Source: an uncultured Pelagibacteraceae bacterium (lineage in GTDB: Bacteria > Pseudomonadota > Alphaproteobacteria > Pelagibacterales > Pelagibacteraceae). From it: 64,000 nucleotides of DNA. Positions 7,526 through 16,224 of this stretch are shown piece after piece (positions within the stretch are counted from its first letter, which is position 1; every line of letters starts with the position of its first letter). The stretch covers positions 1 to 64,000 of the forward strand of contig CACJQQ010000004.1 in the NCBI GenBank assembly GCA_902595625.1. Direction: 5' to 3'. The position numbers and the translations under genes were made by a program. Under the pieces are notes generated by a model, which saw only the letters and a list, made by a program, of their open reading frames with translations, was not told the origin of the DNA and made no database searches.

Positions 7526-9389
7526 TACCAAATAGTCTTATAGAGCCACCAACCACAATCATAATTACCGATATCCAAATCCAAGCCATTAATGGTTTTT
7601 TTTGAAACTTAATGTTGTAATAATCTGATCTATCAATATTGCTCATAGTTAAATAATAATCTTTAATTAAGCTGGTTTTAATAGCTGCTTCATAGGTTAA
7701 AGTTTTAGGCTTGTCGTAAATTCTTATTTCTGGATTTAAAATATTAGTTTGATTTGAATTTATATTTTTTATTTCTAATTTTCCAATAACTGCTTGATAA
7801 TTTTTATAATTTTTTAAATCTAAATTCTGTAACTGAATAGAGTAATTCTCAAATTTTTTTGTTTCCCCTAATTTAATATTATAATCTTTTTCCAACGTGA
7901 AAATATCATTCAATCCAATGAACAAAACTAAAAAGCCAAAAGACGTATGCGAAATAATTCTGGCAAAATCTAATTTATTTTTTTTAAGAGCTTTTGCTAT
8001 ATCCATTAAAGAGGAAATGATCAAAAATAGAGCGCTGATAATAATAAAATTAGATAATAGGGAAAAGCTTTTAATGAAAAATATTATTGCCAAATTTAAA
8101 CCAATCGCACCAGTTAGTATTAGAATATAAGTTCTAATGTTTTCAAATTTATTTTTTATCCATTTTGCTTTAGGTCCTAAAGCCATAAATAGAAGAAATA
8201 CAACAACTACCGGAAATATAATTGCATTATAAAAAGGCGGGCCTACCGAAATTTTATTATCTGTTAGAGCATCGGTGAAAATTGGGTAAATAGTACCTAG
8301 CAAAACGGTAATTAAGTAGAACATCATGAACCAGTTATTAACTAAAATGAATGTTTCTTTACTGTTTCGATTTAAATCATAATTTTCTTTTTTGTACTTT
8401 TTAAAGAGGAGAAAAATAGATCCAAATATCATTAAACTTAAGAATATTAATATATAGATTCCCCTTGTTGGATCGCTCGCAAATGTATGAACAGAATTTA
8501 AAATCCCAGATCTTACTAAAAAGGTACCTGTTACACTCAAAGTGAATGTAATTAAACAGAGAATAATTACCCAAAAATAAAATAGATTTCTTTTTTCGAA
8601 AACAATTAATGAATGAAATAAAGCAGTCATAGCAAACCAAGGTAACAAAGAAGCATTTTCTACTGGATCCCAAAACCAAAAACCTCCCCAGCCTAATTCA
8701 TAGTAAGCCCATATAGATCCAACAAGAATTCCAAGTGTTTGAAAGCACCAAGATATTAAAACCCAATTTTTTATAGAAAGAGAAAATGATTTCTCTGAAT
8801 AATTCGTAATTAATGATGCTATTGCTGCTGAAAAATAAATAGATGCACCAACAAAACCTACATAAAGTAATGGAGGATGAATAGCTAAAGCAGGATCTTG
8901 TAGTATTGGATTTAAACCTAAACCCTCAGATGGAATCGGAGAAATTTTACTGAAAGGATTTGAATTAAAAAGAATAAAAAAAAGAAAACCAAGTATTAAA
9001 ATATTTTGAATTATTAAAGTTAAAAGTCTAAATTTTTTTGGGTGATTTTTATTGTAAACTAAAAACAAAAAAGAAAATATTGAGAGAATGATTGCCCAAA
9101 GCAACAAGCTTCCTTCATGATTTCCCCATGTTCCTGCAATCTTATAAAATAAAGGCTTCAAAGAATGCGAATTTTGATAAACTGTAATTAAAGAAAAATC
9201 TGATACAATAAAAGCAGCTATCAAAACAAAAAAGCAAATAATTATTGAGGTGCTCTGGATTAAACTTAGTTGAAAAATATTTTTATCTACTCCGCCTGAT
9301 ATTTTTAGATTTCTGTTAGCTACATAAATAATACTAAAACTTAAGATTACATTTAAAAATAATAATATATTTCCCAGATTACTTAGCAT
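7509..9389 (-). CDS. ccmF: Haem lyase subunit CcmF
   Basis: Polytopic membrane protein (626 aa) of the System I cytochrome c haem lyase, which receives haem from holo-CcmE and ligates it to apocytochrome. Visible motifs are WGNHEGSLLLW and the tryptophan-rich WWD signature GGFWFWDPVENASLLPW near residue 240. Many transmembrane helices and conserved periplasmic His residues (AIHPPLLYVG, NSVHTFASD) are also present. Length is normal for the family. It overlaps ccmE by 11 bp and ccmG by 17 bp. Confidence 0.96.
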   Translation of the reverse strand: MLSNLGNILLFLNVILSFSIIYVANRNLKISGGVDKNIFQLSLIQSTSIIICFFVLIAAFIVSDFSLITVYQNSHSLKPLFYKIAGTWGNHEGSLLLWAIILSIFSFLFLVYNKNHPKKFRLLTLIIQNILILGFLFFILFNSNPFSKISPIPSEGLGLNPILQDPALAIHPPLLYVGFVGASIYFSAAIASLITNYSEKSFSLSIKNWVLISWCFQTLGILVGSIWAYYELGWGGFWFWDPVENASLLPWFAMTALFHSLIVFEKRNLFYFWVIILCLITFTLSVTGTFLVRSGILNSVHTFASDPTRGIYILIFLSLMIFGSIFLLFKKYKKENYDLNRNSKETFILVNNWFMMFYLITVLLGTIYPIFTDALTDNKISVGPPFYNAIIFPVVVVFLLFMALGPKAKWIKNKFENIRTYILILTGAIGLNLAIIFFIKSFSLLSNFIIISALFLIISSLMDIAKALKKNKLDFARIISHTSFGFLVLFIGLNDIFTLEKDYNIKLGETKKFENYSIQLQNLDLKNYKNYQAVIGKLEIKNINSNQTNILNPEIRIYDKPKTLTYEAAIKTSLIKDYYLTMSNIDRSDYYNIKFQKKPLMAWIWISVIMIVVGGSIRLFGNAKNN

Positions 9390-9807
9390 TTTTTTTCATT
9401 ATATCTTTTAATTCTGGAGGCATGTAATTTTCATCGTGTTTTGCTAAAATTCTATCGGCAATAAAAAAAGAATTATCTTGTAATTTTCCTTCAGCAACAA
9501 CACCTTTTTCCTCTGAAAATAAATTTGGAACTGTGCCGCTGAAGCTTATATTTAGCTCGTTATTAAAATCAGTGATTATAAACTTAATTTCTTCCTCTTT
9601 AATTATCAATGAATTTTTTTTAACCATTCCTCCTACTCTAATTTTTTTATCAAAATTAATATTTTGATTGTTTTTTATATCTGTAGGGGATTTGAAATAA
9701 AAAATATTTTTGTTTAATGATTGAAGTATAAAAAATATTCCAATTACCGATATTACTAACGTTATGGCTAAGAGTGATGCTCTTTTTTTTACTTTTTTTG
9801 GGAGCAT
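9379..9807 (-). CDS. ccmE: Haem chaperone CcmE
   Basis: Periplasmic haem chaperone (142 aa) that binds haem covalently through a conserved histidine and delivers it to CcmF. One N-terminal membrane anchor (ASLLAITLVISVIGIFFIL) precedes an OB-fold domain. The haem-binding region near the C-terminus reads ILAKHDENYMPPEL, with the expected His and the following Tyr. It sits between ccmD and ccmF in the usual order. Confidence 0.95.
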   Translation of the reverse strand: MLPKKVKKRASLLAITLVISVIGIFFILQSLNKNIFYFKSPTDIKNNQNINFDKKIRVGGMVKKNSLIIKEEEIKFIITDFNNELNISFSGTVPNLFSEEKGVVAEGKLQDNSFFIADRILAKHDENYMPPELKDIMKKNAK

Positions 9808-9815
9808 TTAATGCT

Positions 9816-10049
9816 TTAAATAGTTTTGCTAGATGAGGATAAAACTTGTGAAGCTATTTTTGAATTCTCGATAACTATTTTCTTTCTTTCAGATGAGAGC
9901 TCGTTAATCTCTTTCGCAAAATCTCTTTCGTATTTTTTAAGTGTTTTGAATGTTTTGTAGTAAAGCAATCCACACGCAATAAAAGTAATTGCGAAAGACC
10001 CCCAAACAAATAAACCGTAGCCGTTCATTGATAAAAAATCTTGTATCAT
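9816..10049 (-). CDS. ccmD: Haem exporter accessory protein CcmD
   Basis: Small single-span membrane protein (77 aa) that helps release holo-CcmE from the CcmABC complex. The N-terminal FLSMNGYGLFVWGSFAIT matches the conserved CcmD start (GYG-x-x-VW-x-S). A charged coiled-coil-like tail follows, somewhat longer than in typical CcmD proteins of about 50-60 aa. It overlaps the ccmC stop by 4 bp and lies 8 bases before ccmE. Confidence 0.86.
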   Translation of the reverse strand: MIQDFLSMNGYGLFVWGSFAITFIACGLLYYKTFKTLKKYERDFAKEINELSSERKKIVIENSKIASQVLSSSSKTI

Positions 10050-10753
10050 AATCTTTTTAAGTTTTTTTTCTTTATTCTAATGATTTCTGTCTTATATTTC
10101 ATTAGAAAAATTAGCGCACAATACAATATTAAGACAAAAAACATTAACAATAATGGCATTAACATAGAAGAATGTATTGAGCTCTCCCCAGTTAACTTGA
10201 TACTGGCAGGTTGATGAAGTGTATTCCACCAATTTACAGAGTACTTAATTATAGGAATATTGATTAAACCTAATATCGCAATAATACTAGAAATTTTGTT
10301 TGCTCTATTTTCATCTGAAATAAGTTTGTGAGTTGAGATAAATCCAATATAAAAAATAGCAAGGATCAACATTGACGTTATTCGAGCATCCCAAGCCCAC
10401 CATGTTCCCCATGTTGGTTGACCCCAAATAGAACCTGTAACCAATGCCAAGCATGTAAACATAAGACCTATCGGAGCAATGCTTTTAGTTATTAATTTAA
10501 TATTTTTAATTTTAAAAATAAAATGTGCAATGGATAATATGGCAATTGAAGAAAAAGAAGCTAAACCAATCCATGCTGAAGGGACATGTACATACATTAT
10601 TCTCACGCTATCTCCCTGCAAATAATCTGGTGGTGAAAAAATTAAAGCAAAAGAAAGTGCAACCAAAAGTAAAATAAAAAAAATTGAATTTATAAATCCA
10701 ATTAATTTCTCAATCCAATAAAATATATTGCTTAAGTTTAATATTTTAAACAT
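10046..10753 (-). CDS. ccmC: Haem exporter permease CcmC
   Basis: Integral membrane protein (235 aa) that loads haem onto CcmE. It shows six hydrophobic helices, the conserved periplasmic histidine in MYVHVPSAW and the WWD motif GTWWAWDARITSML. It is the first ccm gene here; ccmA, ccmB and ccmI are not in the window. The upstream 177-bp gap to hspQ carries a structured element at 10801-10857. Confidence 0.95.
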   Translation of the reverse strand: MFKILNLSNIFYWIEKLIGFINSIFFILLLVALSFALIFSPPDYLQGDSVRIMYVHVPSAWIGLASFSSIAILSIAHFIFKIKNIKLITKSIAPIGLMFTCLALVTGSIWGQPTWGTWWAWDARITSMLILAIFYIGFISTHKLISDENRANKISSIIAILGLINIPIIKYSVNWWNTLHQPASIKLTGESSIHSSMLMPLLLMFFVLILYCALIFLMKYKTEIIRIKKKNLKRL

Positions 10754-10800
10754 TAGACTTTAACTACTATAATATTTTTTTTATGTGAAGTTGTTTTATG

Positions 10801-10857
10801 GGCCCAACTGAGAATTAGGAGGGAGTATAACTAAAGAAGTTTATCCTCAATTGGGCT
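10801..10857. other. Structured intergenic element between hspQ and ccmC
   Basis: The two ends pair over 11 positions with one mismatch (GCCCAACTGAG at 10802-10812 with CTCAATTGGGC at 10846-10856). An inner imperfect hairpin (about 10827-10844) and a purine-rich AGGAGGGAG internal loop (CTCCCTCCT on the other strand) lie between. This is one of the few G+C-rich spots in the local non-coding DNA. No T-run follows on either strand, so it is not an intrinsic terminator. On the minus strand it would lie in the 5' leader of ccmC, 44 bases or more before its ATG. I do not recognise an Rfam family. Confidence 0.4.
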
Positions 10858-10930
10858 AAAACTTGAAAATCATATAGATTCTCTGTGTCTGAGGTTTGAA
10901 TAAAAATTGTTTAATTTTAGGCAGTAAATA

Positions 10931-11254
10931 TTAGTTGGATATTTTGTGGTAACTTGAGCCTTTTTTCCCTGAAAAGATTTCTTCTATAAGTGGGTGCTTA
11001 ACTGGTTCTTTTGATTGGTCTAAAAGAAGATTCTGTTCAGAAACATACGCTTCATAAGTGACGTCATTGCTCTCGGCAAGTAAATGATAAAATGGTTGAT
11101 CTTTTCTAGGTCTAACTTCTTTTGGAATAGACTGGTACCATTCCTCTGAATTATTAAATTCAAAATCAACATCATAAATCACACCTCTAAAATCAAAGTG
11201 CCTGTGTTTTACGACTTCACCGATAGAAAATTTAGCTGTATTATTTGCGCCCAT
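10931..11254 (-). CDS. hspQ: HspQ/YccV-like heat-shock, hemimethylated DNA-binding-domain protein
   Basis: A 107-aa protein of the HspQ (YccV) family. In enterobacteria members act as Lon specificity factors and have been reported to bind hemimethylated DNA. The conserved core is visible: FSIGEVVKHRHFDFRGVIYDVD, then QPFYHLLAESNDVTYEAYVSEQNL. Length is normal. It is divergent from yciB across a 76-bp gap and lies upstream of ccmC on the same strand. Confidence 0.9.
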   Translation of the reverse strand: MGANNTAKFSIGEVVKHRHFDFRGVIYDVDFEFNNSEEWYQSIPKEVRPRKDQPFYHLLAESNDVTYEAYVSEQNLLLDQSKEPVKHPLIEEIFSGKKGSSYHKISN

Positions 11255-11330
11255 ATCAAATAGTTAATAATTTTTATTCAGAAATCAATATCTAATTTAA
11301 TAAAATTTTATTATATGCTAATAATTGTTT

Positions 11331-11876
11331 GTGAATAAGTCGTTTTTAAAATTTATTACAGACTTTGGTCCGTTATTAATTTTTTTTACTATTTACTATA
11401 AAAGTGGCAATAACCTTAGCGCGGCTATCCCCCCATTAATAATTTCAACATTAATCGCAGTCGGTATTATGTATTTTGTTGAAAAAAAAATTCCCTACGT
11501 GCCATTAATTGGTGCCGTAGTAATCTCGTTATTTGGTGGTTTGACTCTATACTTTAATAATCCAATCTTTATTTACATGAAACCAACAATAGTAAATTTG
11601 ATATTTGCGGCTATTCTTCTAGTCAGTAAATCCTTTTTTAATAAAAATTTTTTAAAATTATTTTTGCAGACTGCATTTCAATTAAATGAAGAAGGCTGGG
11701 GAAAGCTTAATTCAAGATGGGCATATTTTTTTATATTTTTAGCTTTATTAAATGAGGTTGTCTGGCGAACTCAGCCTGAGGCAACTTGGGTTAACTTTAA
11801 AGTTTGGGGAATGTTGCCTATTACAATAATTTTTACAGCGATGCAGTTGCCACTAATAAATAGGTATAAGTTATGA
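11331..11876 (+). CDS. yciB: Inner membrane-spanning protein YciB (intracellular septation protein A)
   Basis: Polytopic inner membrane protein (about 181 aa) of the YciB/IspA family, linked to cell envelope integrity and septation in other bacteria. Characteristic stretches are LKFITDFGPLLIFF near the start, LNEEGWGKLNSRWAYFF, NEVVWRTQPEATWVNFKVWG and a final PLINRY. No ATG fits; a GTG at 11331 gives the usual N-terminus, and a TTG two codons upstream is possible. It overlaps the next gene by 4 bp. Confidence 0.9.
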   Translation: MNKSFLKFITDFGPLLIFFTIYYKSGNNLSAAIPPLIISTLIAVGIMYFVEKKIPYVPLIGAVVISLFGGLTLYFNNPIFIYMKPTIVNLIFAAILLVSKSFFNKNFLKLFLQTAFQLNEEGWGKLNSRWAYFFIFLALLNEVVWRTQPEATWVNFKVWGMLPITIIFTAMQLPLINRYKL

Positions 11877-12220
11877 ATAAAATAAGACTGGTAATTAATA
11901 ATGAATCGAAAAGAAAAGAAAAAGAAAAATTTTTTATTAAAAAAGAATTACAAAGCATCTTAAATTTGTATGCAAAAATGGTTTCAAACGGTTCATGGAA
12001 AGATTATTCGTTTACCTCTGGTATAAAAGAAGTGTCATTCAATGTTTATCAAAGAGCTTCTGAGAAACCTGTTCTAAGAATTTTAAAAAATCTTAAGCCT
12101 AAATACTTTAATGAAAAATATATTATTAAAGATAAAAACGGAGCTATTTTAAAAAAATCTGAAAATTTGAATCAGTTAATAGATAAAACTAGTTGGAATA
12201 AATTAAGATTAGTGAAATAA
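11873..12220 (+). CDS. DUF2794 family protein
   Basis: Alphaproteobacteria-specific small protein (115 aa) of unknown function. The core matches the family pattern: a run of helix (FIKKELQSILNLYAKMVSNGSWKDY), then SFNVYQRASEKPVLRILK and a basic C-terminal half. No membrane segment or signal is seen. It is translationally coupled to yciB (ATGA overlap). Its stop directly abuts the stop of the convergent Bax inhibitor-like gene, leaving no non-coding base between them. Confidence 0.8.
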   Translation: MNKIRLVINNESKRKEKEKFFIKKELQSILNLYAKMVSNGSWKDYSFTSGIKEVSFNVYQRASEKPVLRILKNLKPKYFNEKYIIKDKNGAILKKSENLNQLIDKTSWNKLRLVK

Positions 12221-12973
12221 TTATCTTCTCTGACCGAAAAGTCTTAAAAGCATTATAAATAGATTTATAAAATCTAAATATAATGTTAGTGCGCCCATGA
12301 CAGCTTTTTTACCCATCATCTCTCCGCTATCGCTTACTAAATACATATTCTTTATTTTTTGGGTGTCATAAGCTGTTAAACCTACGAAAACCAATACACC
12401 AATTATAGAAATAACGAAGTACATCATTGTAGATTTCATAAAAATGTTTACCAGTGATGCAATTATAATTCCGAAAAGACCCATCATTAAAAAAGATCCT
12501 AATTTAGTTAAATCTCTCTTAGTTGTGTAACCGTAAATACTCATCGCTCCAAATGTTCCAGCAGTTATGAAGAAAACTCTAGTTATACTTGCTCCAGTAT
12601 ATATTAAAAAAATTGATGAAAGTGATGCACCCATTAATGCTGCGAATATCCAAAAAGTAGTTTGAGCTTTAGCTGCGGACATTTTTGCAATTCCAAAACT
12701 CATATAAAAAACTATTGCTAAAGGTGCTAACATAATCACCCATTTAAGTCCCGAAGCGTAAATTGTATTCCCAAAGTTTGTTAAACCAATGATCTGTCCT
12801 TCATTTGAAGTTACAACAGCCATTTTAAAAAATGCTAGAGCTATAAAACCTGTCAATAAAACACCGGAAGCCATGTAGTTATAGACTTTTAGCATGTAAG
12901 AACGTAATCCCTGATCTATAATTGCTTCAGAAGCTGATGATCTTACAGTCGATGTTTGTTTGTTAAATTCCAT
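12221..12973 (-). CDS. Bax inhibitor-1/YccA family membrane protein
   Basis: Seven-helix membrane protein (250 aa) of the BI-1/TMBIM family; bacterial members (YccA, YetJ) modulate FtsH or act as pH-sensitive calcium leak channels. The soluble N-terminus (residues 1-30) ends in LRSYMLKVYNYMASG, which is typical for alphaproteobacterial members. The conserved C-terminal LTAYDTQKIKNMY and LYLDFINLFIMLLRLFG blocks are present. It is convergent with the DUF2794 gene and divergent from the aldo/keto reductase. Confidence 0.92.
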   Translation of the reverse strand: MEFNKQTSTVRSSASEAIIDQGLRSYMLKVYNYMASGVLLTGFIALAFFKMAVVTSNEGQIIGLTNFGNTIYASGLKWVIMLAPLAIVFYMSFGIAKMSAAKAQTTFWIFAALMGASLSSIFLIYTGASITRVFFITAGTFGAMSIYGYTTKRDLTKLGSFLMMGLFGIIIASLVNIFMKSTMMYFVISIIGVLVFVGLTAYDTQKIKNMYLVSDSGEMMGKKAVMGALTLYLDFINLFIMLLRLFGQRR

Positions 12974-13051
12974 TCTTTATATATATGTTTTTTTAAAAAC
13001 TTTTCAATAGTCAAAAATTGACCTAAAAAAGAGCCATAAGTATTAATTTTT

Positions 13052-14089
13052 ATGAAATTTAGAAAACTTGGAACCACAGATATTGATGTAAGTTTAATTT
13101 GCCTCGGCACAATGACATGGGGAACTCAGAATACTGAAAAAGATGCTTTTGAACAAATGGACTACGCAGTATCCCAAGGAATAAATTTTTTTGACACAGC
13201 AGAGCTTTACTCTGTTCCTCCAACTTCGGAGTCCTTTGGTAAAACAGAGGTAATGATTGGTAATTGGTTCGAAAAAAGAAAAAATAGAGAAAAAATTATT
13301 TTAGCTTCTAAAGTAGCTGGACCAGGATGTAGTTGGATAAGAGGTGGAGGAAATAATTTTGATGAAAAGAAAATTAAGGAAGCTATCGACGGAAGTTTAA
13401 AACGATTAAAAACAGATTATATTGATTTGTATCAGTTACATTGGCCTGAAAGATCTACTAATTATTTTGGTAGTAGAGATTTTCTATATAACAATAAAGA
13501 GGGAAATTGGAATAGTTTTGAGAGTATACTTGAAGCTTTAGATAAATTTATAAAGAGTGGGAAGATAAGACATATTGGTATGTCTAATGAAACGCCATAT
13601 GGTTTATCCAGATATCTTGAAATTTCAAAAAATAAAGGTGCGCCCAGGATGATGTCAGTACAAAATCCATACAACTTAGTAAATAGAACTTACGAAATAG
13701 GCATGTCAGAAATTTCTATTAGGGAGAAATGCGGTTTACTTGTTTATTATCCTCTTGCAGCAGGAGGATTATCTGGAAAATATAGGAATGGTAAAATGCC
13801 TAAAGACTCAAGAATGGCACTTTTTAAAGGTTGGGAAAGACATTTAAATCCTTTGGCAATGAAAGCCTATGATAAATATTTTAAACTTGCTAAAGATTTA
13901 AATCTTACAATGGTTCAACTGGCTCAGTCCTTCGTTAATTCTAGACCATTTGTAACAAGTAATATAATTGGAGCAACCACAATGGATCAACTTAAAGAAA
14001 ATGTTGAAAGCATAAACATAGAATTTACTGATGAAATGATGGAAAGAGTGAATGAAATTCATAACGATAACCCAAATCCATCACCTTAA
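13052..14089 (+). CDS. Aldo/keto reductase (Tas-like)
   Basis: NADP(H)-dependent TIM-barrel oxidoreductase of 345 aa. It shows LGTMTWGTQNTE at the start, FFDTAELYSVPP (catalytic Asp and Tyr), the conserved Lys in ILASKVAGPG, DYIDLYQLHWPER (His) and a cofactor-binding IIGATTMDQLKEN near the C-terminus. The long insertion and PTSESFGKTE pattern resemble the Tas/YajO group. The physiological substrate cannot be told from sequence. It is a single gene between the Bax inhibitor-like gene and an IalB-like gene, on the same strand as the latter. Confidence 0.9.
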   Translation: MKFRKLGTTDIDVSLICLGTMTWGTQNTEKDAFEQMDYAVSQGINFFDTAELYSVPPTSESFGKTEVMIGNWFEKRKNREKIILASKVAGPGCSWIRGGGNNFDEKKIKEAIDGSLKRLKTDYIDLYQLHWPERSTNYFGSRDFLYNNKEGNWNSFESILEALDKFIKSGKIRHIGMSNETPYGLSRYLEISKNKGAPRMMSVQNPYNLVNRTYEIGMSEISIREKCGLLVYYPLAAGGLSGKYRNGKMPKDSRMALFKGWERHLNPLAMKAYDKYFKLAKDLNLTMVQLAQSFVNSRPFVTSNIIGATTMDQLKENVESINIEFTDEMMERVNEIHNDNPNPSP

Positions 14090-14130
14090 TCGATCGTTGA
14101 AATCAAATTTATTTAGTATAAAAATGAACT

Positions 14131-14631
14131 ATGGTGGTCAAAAAAATATTTCTTTTAATTACGCTTGTAATCTTTTCTTTTAACGCATTTGCAAATACAC
14201 CGAGGTCAACTGGTAAATATAAAAATTGGGAGAGTTTTGTTGCAGAAACAGAAAAAGGTAAAATTTGCTTTGCTCAAACTATTCCTACAAAGAGAGCTCC
14301 AGGGGCAATTCAAAGGGATCAATCTAAATTGTTTGTAACATTCAGACCAGGTGAAAACATTAAAGATGAAGTCAGCGTAACAAGTGGCCACGATTATAAA
14401 AGCTCAACTGTTACTGCTAGCTCAGGAAAAAAAAGATACTCCTTTTTCTCACAAAAAAATTTCGCTTGGCTGTTAGATGATCAAGAGGAGAGAAATTTTA
14501 TAAAATTAATGAAAAAAGCAACAAATCTTATCGTTAAAGCTAGAACAACAAAAGGTGCGGAAACTACAGATCATTACTCGATGATGGGATTTACAAAGGC
14601 ATATAACACCGCAAAAAAAACCTGCGGTTAA
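14131..14631 (+). CDS. Secreted IalB-like protein
   Basis: Predicted periplasmic protein (166 aa) with a clear signal peptide ending near NAFA. The mature part resembles the invasion-associated locus B (IalB) family: a central GKICFAQTIPTKRAPG segment, RPGENIKDEVSVTSG, and the C-terminal SMMGFTKAYNTAKKTCG with a conserved final Cys that could pair with the central Cys. In this context the family name does not imply pathogenesis; a periplasmic folding or envelope role is possible. It ends exactly where argG begins. Confidence 0.68.
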   Translation: MVVKKIFLLITLVIFSFNAFANTPRSTGKYKNWESFVAETEKGKICFAQTIPTKRAPGAIQRDQSKLFVTFRPGENIKDEVSVTSGHDYKSSTVTASSGKKRYSFFSQKNFAWLLDDQEERNFIKLMKKATNLIVKARTTKGAETTDHYSMMGFTKAYNTAKKTCG

Positions 14632-15816
14632 ATGAAAAAAATTGTATTAGCCTACTCAGGGGGATTAGATACTTCAATTATTCTAAGATGGTTACAAGAA
14701 AATTATAAAGCAGAAGTTATTGCTTATACGTCGGACATTGGCCAAGAAATTAATAAAAAAAAAATTATTACCAACGCAAAACGTCTTGGAGTTAAAAAAA
14801 TAATAATCGAAGATTTAAAAAATGTATTTGTAAAAGATTATGTATTTCCGATGATAAGAGCACACGCTGTTTATGAAGGTGTCTACCTACTTGGGACTTC
14901 AATAGCCAGACCTTTGATTGCTAAAAGACAAATTGCCATTGCAAAAAAATTTAACGCATATGCAGTATCTCACGGAGCTACTGGGAAAGGCAATGATCAA
15001 GTTAGGTTCGAACTTGGTTATGCTTTTTTTGGTGGAAAAAAAATTAAAACCATTGCGCCTTGGAGAGAATGGAAATTACAATCTAGAGCAGACTTAATTA
15101 AATATGCCAAAAAAAATAATATTCCAATTCCAAAAGATAAAAAAGGTGCGCCACCTTTTTCTATAGATGATAATATTTTTCATACTTCTACTGAAGGAAA
15201 AGTTTTGGAAAACCCTAAAAATTCTGCACCAGAATTTATCTTTCAAAGAACTATTTCACCAGAAAAGGCTCCAAATAAGAAAACAAAAGTAAAAATTACT
15301 TTTAAAAATAGTGATCCAATTGCCGTAAATGGAAAAAAATTAAGGCCTGATAAACTTTTAGACAAATTAAATATTCTTGCTGGTAAAAATGGTATTGGAA
15401 GAGTGGATCTTGTTGAAAATAGATTTATTGGTATTAAATCAAGAGGTGTTTACGAAACACCCGGCGGAACTTTATTATATGCAGCTCATAGAGCGATTGA
15501 GTCTGTGACTTTAGATAGAGAGACTGCACATGATAAAGAGAGTGTTATGCCTGAGTATGCTAAACTAGTTTATAATGGATATTGGTTTTCTAAAAAAAGA
15601 ATTAAACTACAAAAAATAATTGATAAAAAAAGAAATCAAGTTTCCGGTGAAATAATTTTAAGTTTATACAAGGGAAATATTACAATTCTTTCAAGAAAAA
15701 CAAAAAACAAAGCTTATTCAATGAAGAAAGTTTCTTTTGAAGAGAATAAAACCTTTAATAAGAAAAAAGTTGAAAATTTTATAAAATTTCATTCTAAACA
15801 GTTAAATAAAGATTAA
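14632..15816 (+). CDS. argG: Argininosuccinate synthase
   Basis: ATP-dependent ligase joining citrulline and aspartate in arginine biosynthesis (394 aa, normal length). The N-terminal PP-loop is IVLAYSGGLDTSIIL. AVSHGATGKGNDQVRFEL, the APWREW segment and YETPGGTLLYAAHRAIES further identify it. The ATG directly follows the stop of the IalB-like gene, so the two are probably co-transcribed. argH is not in the window. Confidence 0.96.
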   Translation: MKKIVLAYSGGLDTSIILRWLQENYKAEVIAYTSDIGQEINKKKIITNAKRLGVKKIIIEDLKNVFVKDYVFPMIRAHAVYEGVYLLGTSIARPLIAKRQIAIAKKFNAYAVSHGATGKGNDQVRFELGYAFFGGKKIKTIAPWREWKLQSRADLIKYAKKNNIPIPKDKKGAPPFSIDDNIFHTSTEGKVLENPKNSAPEFIFQRTISPEKAPNKKTKVKITFKNSDPIAVNGKKLRPDKLLDKLNILAGKNGIGRVDLVENRFIGIKSRGVYETPGGTLLYAAHRAIESVTLDRETAHDKESVMPEYAKLVYNGYWFSKKRIKLQKIIDKKRNQVSGEIILSLYKGNITILSRKTKNKAYSMKKVSFEENKTFNKKKVENFIKFHSKQLNKD

Positions 15817-15837
15817 ATTTTTGATACAGTATTACTG

Positions 15838-16224
15838 ATGAACAATTCGATTCGAAATATTCAGCTAGTTGCCGTTGTAGTGGTGCTAATCTCAACAATC
15901 ATTGCTTTCTTTTTAGAGATGAGAGAAATGTACGAGAATAGGGATATTACCTTAGCAGACCTACTTTTAATGTTTATCTATATAGAAGTTATTGGATTAG
16001 TTAGATCTTATTGGGAAACAAGAGCAGTTAGAATTACTTATCCTTTAGTAATTGCAATAACAGCCTTAGCCCGATTTATTATATTACAAGACAAAGAGAG
16101 TGATCCAACAAACTTAATTTATATATCAGTTGCGATTTTAATTGTGGCCTTAGCTACTGTAATAATAAGATTCAGAAATAGTAAGTATTTAAAAATTGAT
16201 AAATCAAAGTCTAATGAGCTTTAA
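15838..16224 (+). CDS. PsiE-like small membrane protein
   Basis: A 128-aa protein with four hydrophobic helices and a conserved central block LLLMFIYIEVIGLVRSYWE, characteristic of the PsiE (phosphate-starvation-inducible E) family of unknown function. The remaining helices (LVAVVVVLISTIIAFFLEM, IYISVAILIVALATVIIRF) are generic. It follows argG by 21 bases. Its 3' end overlaps that of convergent folD by 14 bp. Regulation by phosphate is not visible in the DNA. Confidence 0.75.
   Translation: MNNSIRNIQLVAVVVVLISTIIAFFLEMREMYENRDITLADLLLMFIYIEVIGLVRSYWETRAVRITYPLVIAITALARFIILQDKESDPTNLIYISVAILIVALATVIIRFRNSKYLKIDKSKSNEL

Noticed and set aside
10754-10930. 4.5S, 6S or tmRNA gene in the hspQ-ccmC gap
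   Set aside because: The conserved SRP RNA loop, 6S bubble and tmRNA/tRNA-like ends are not visible, so the element is left as unidentified.
12974-13051. T7/A5 inverted repeat near 12987-13000 as a terminator or operator
   Set aside because: It is an A/T-only stem in a 78-bp divergent promoter gap, expected by chance at this base composition.
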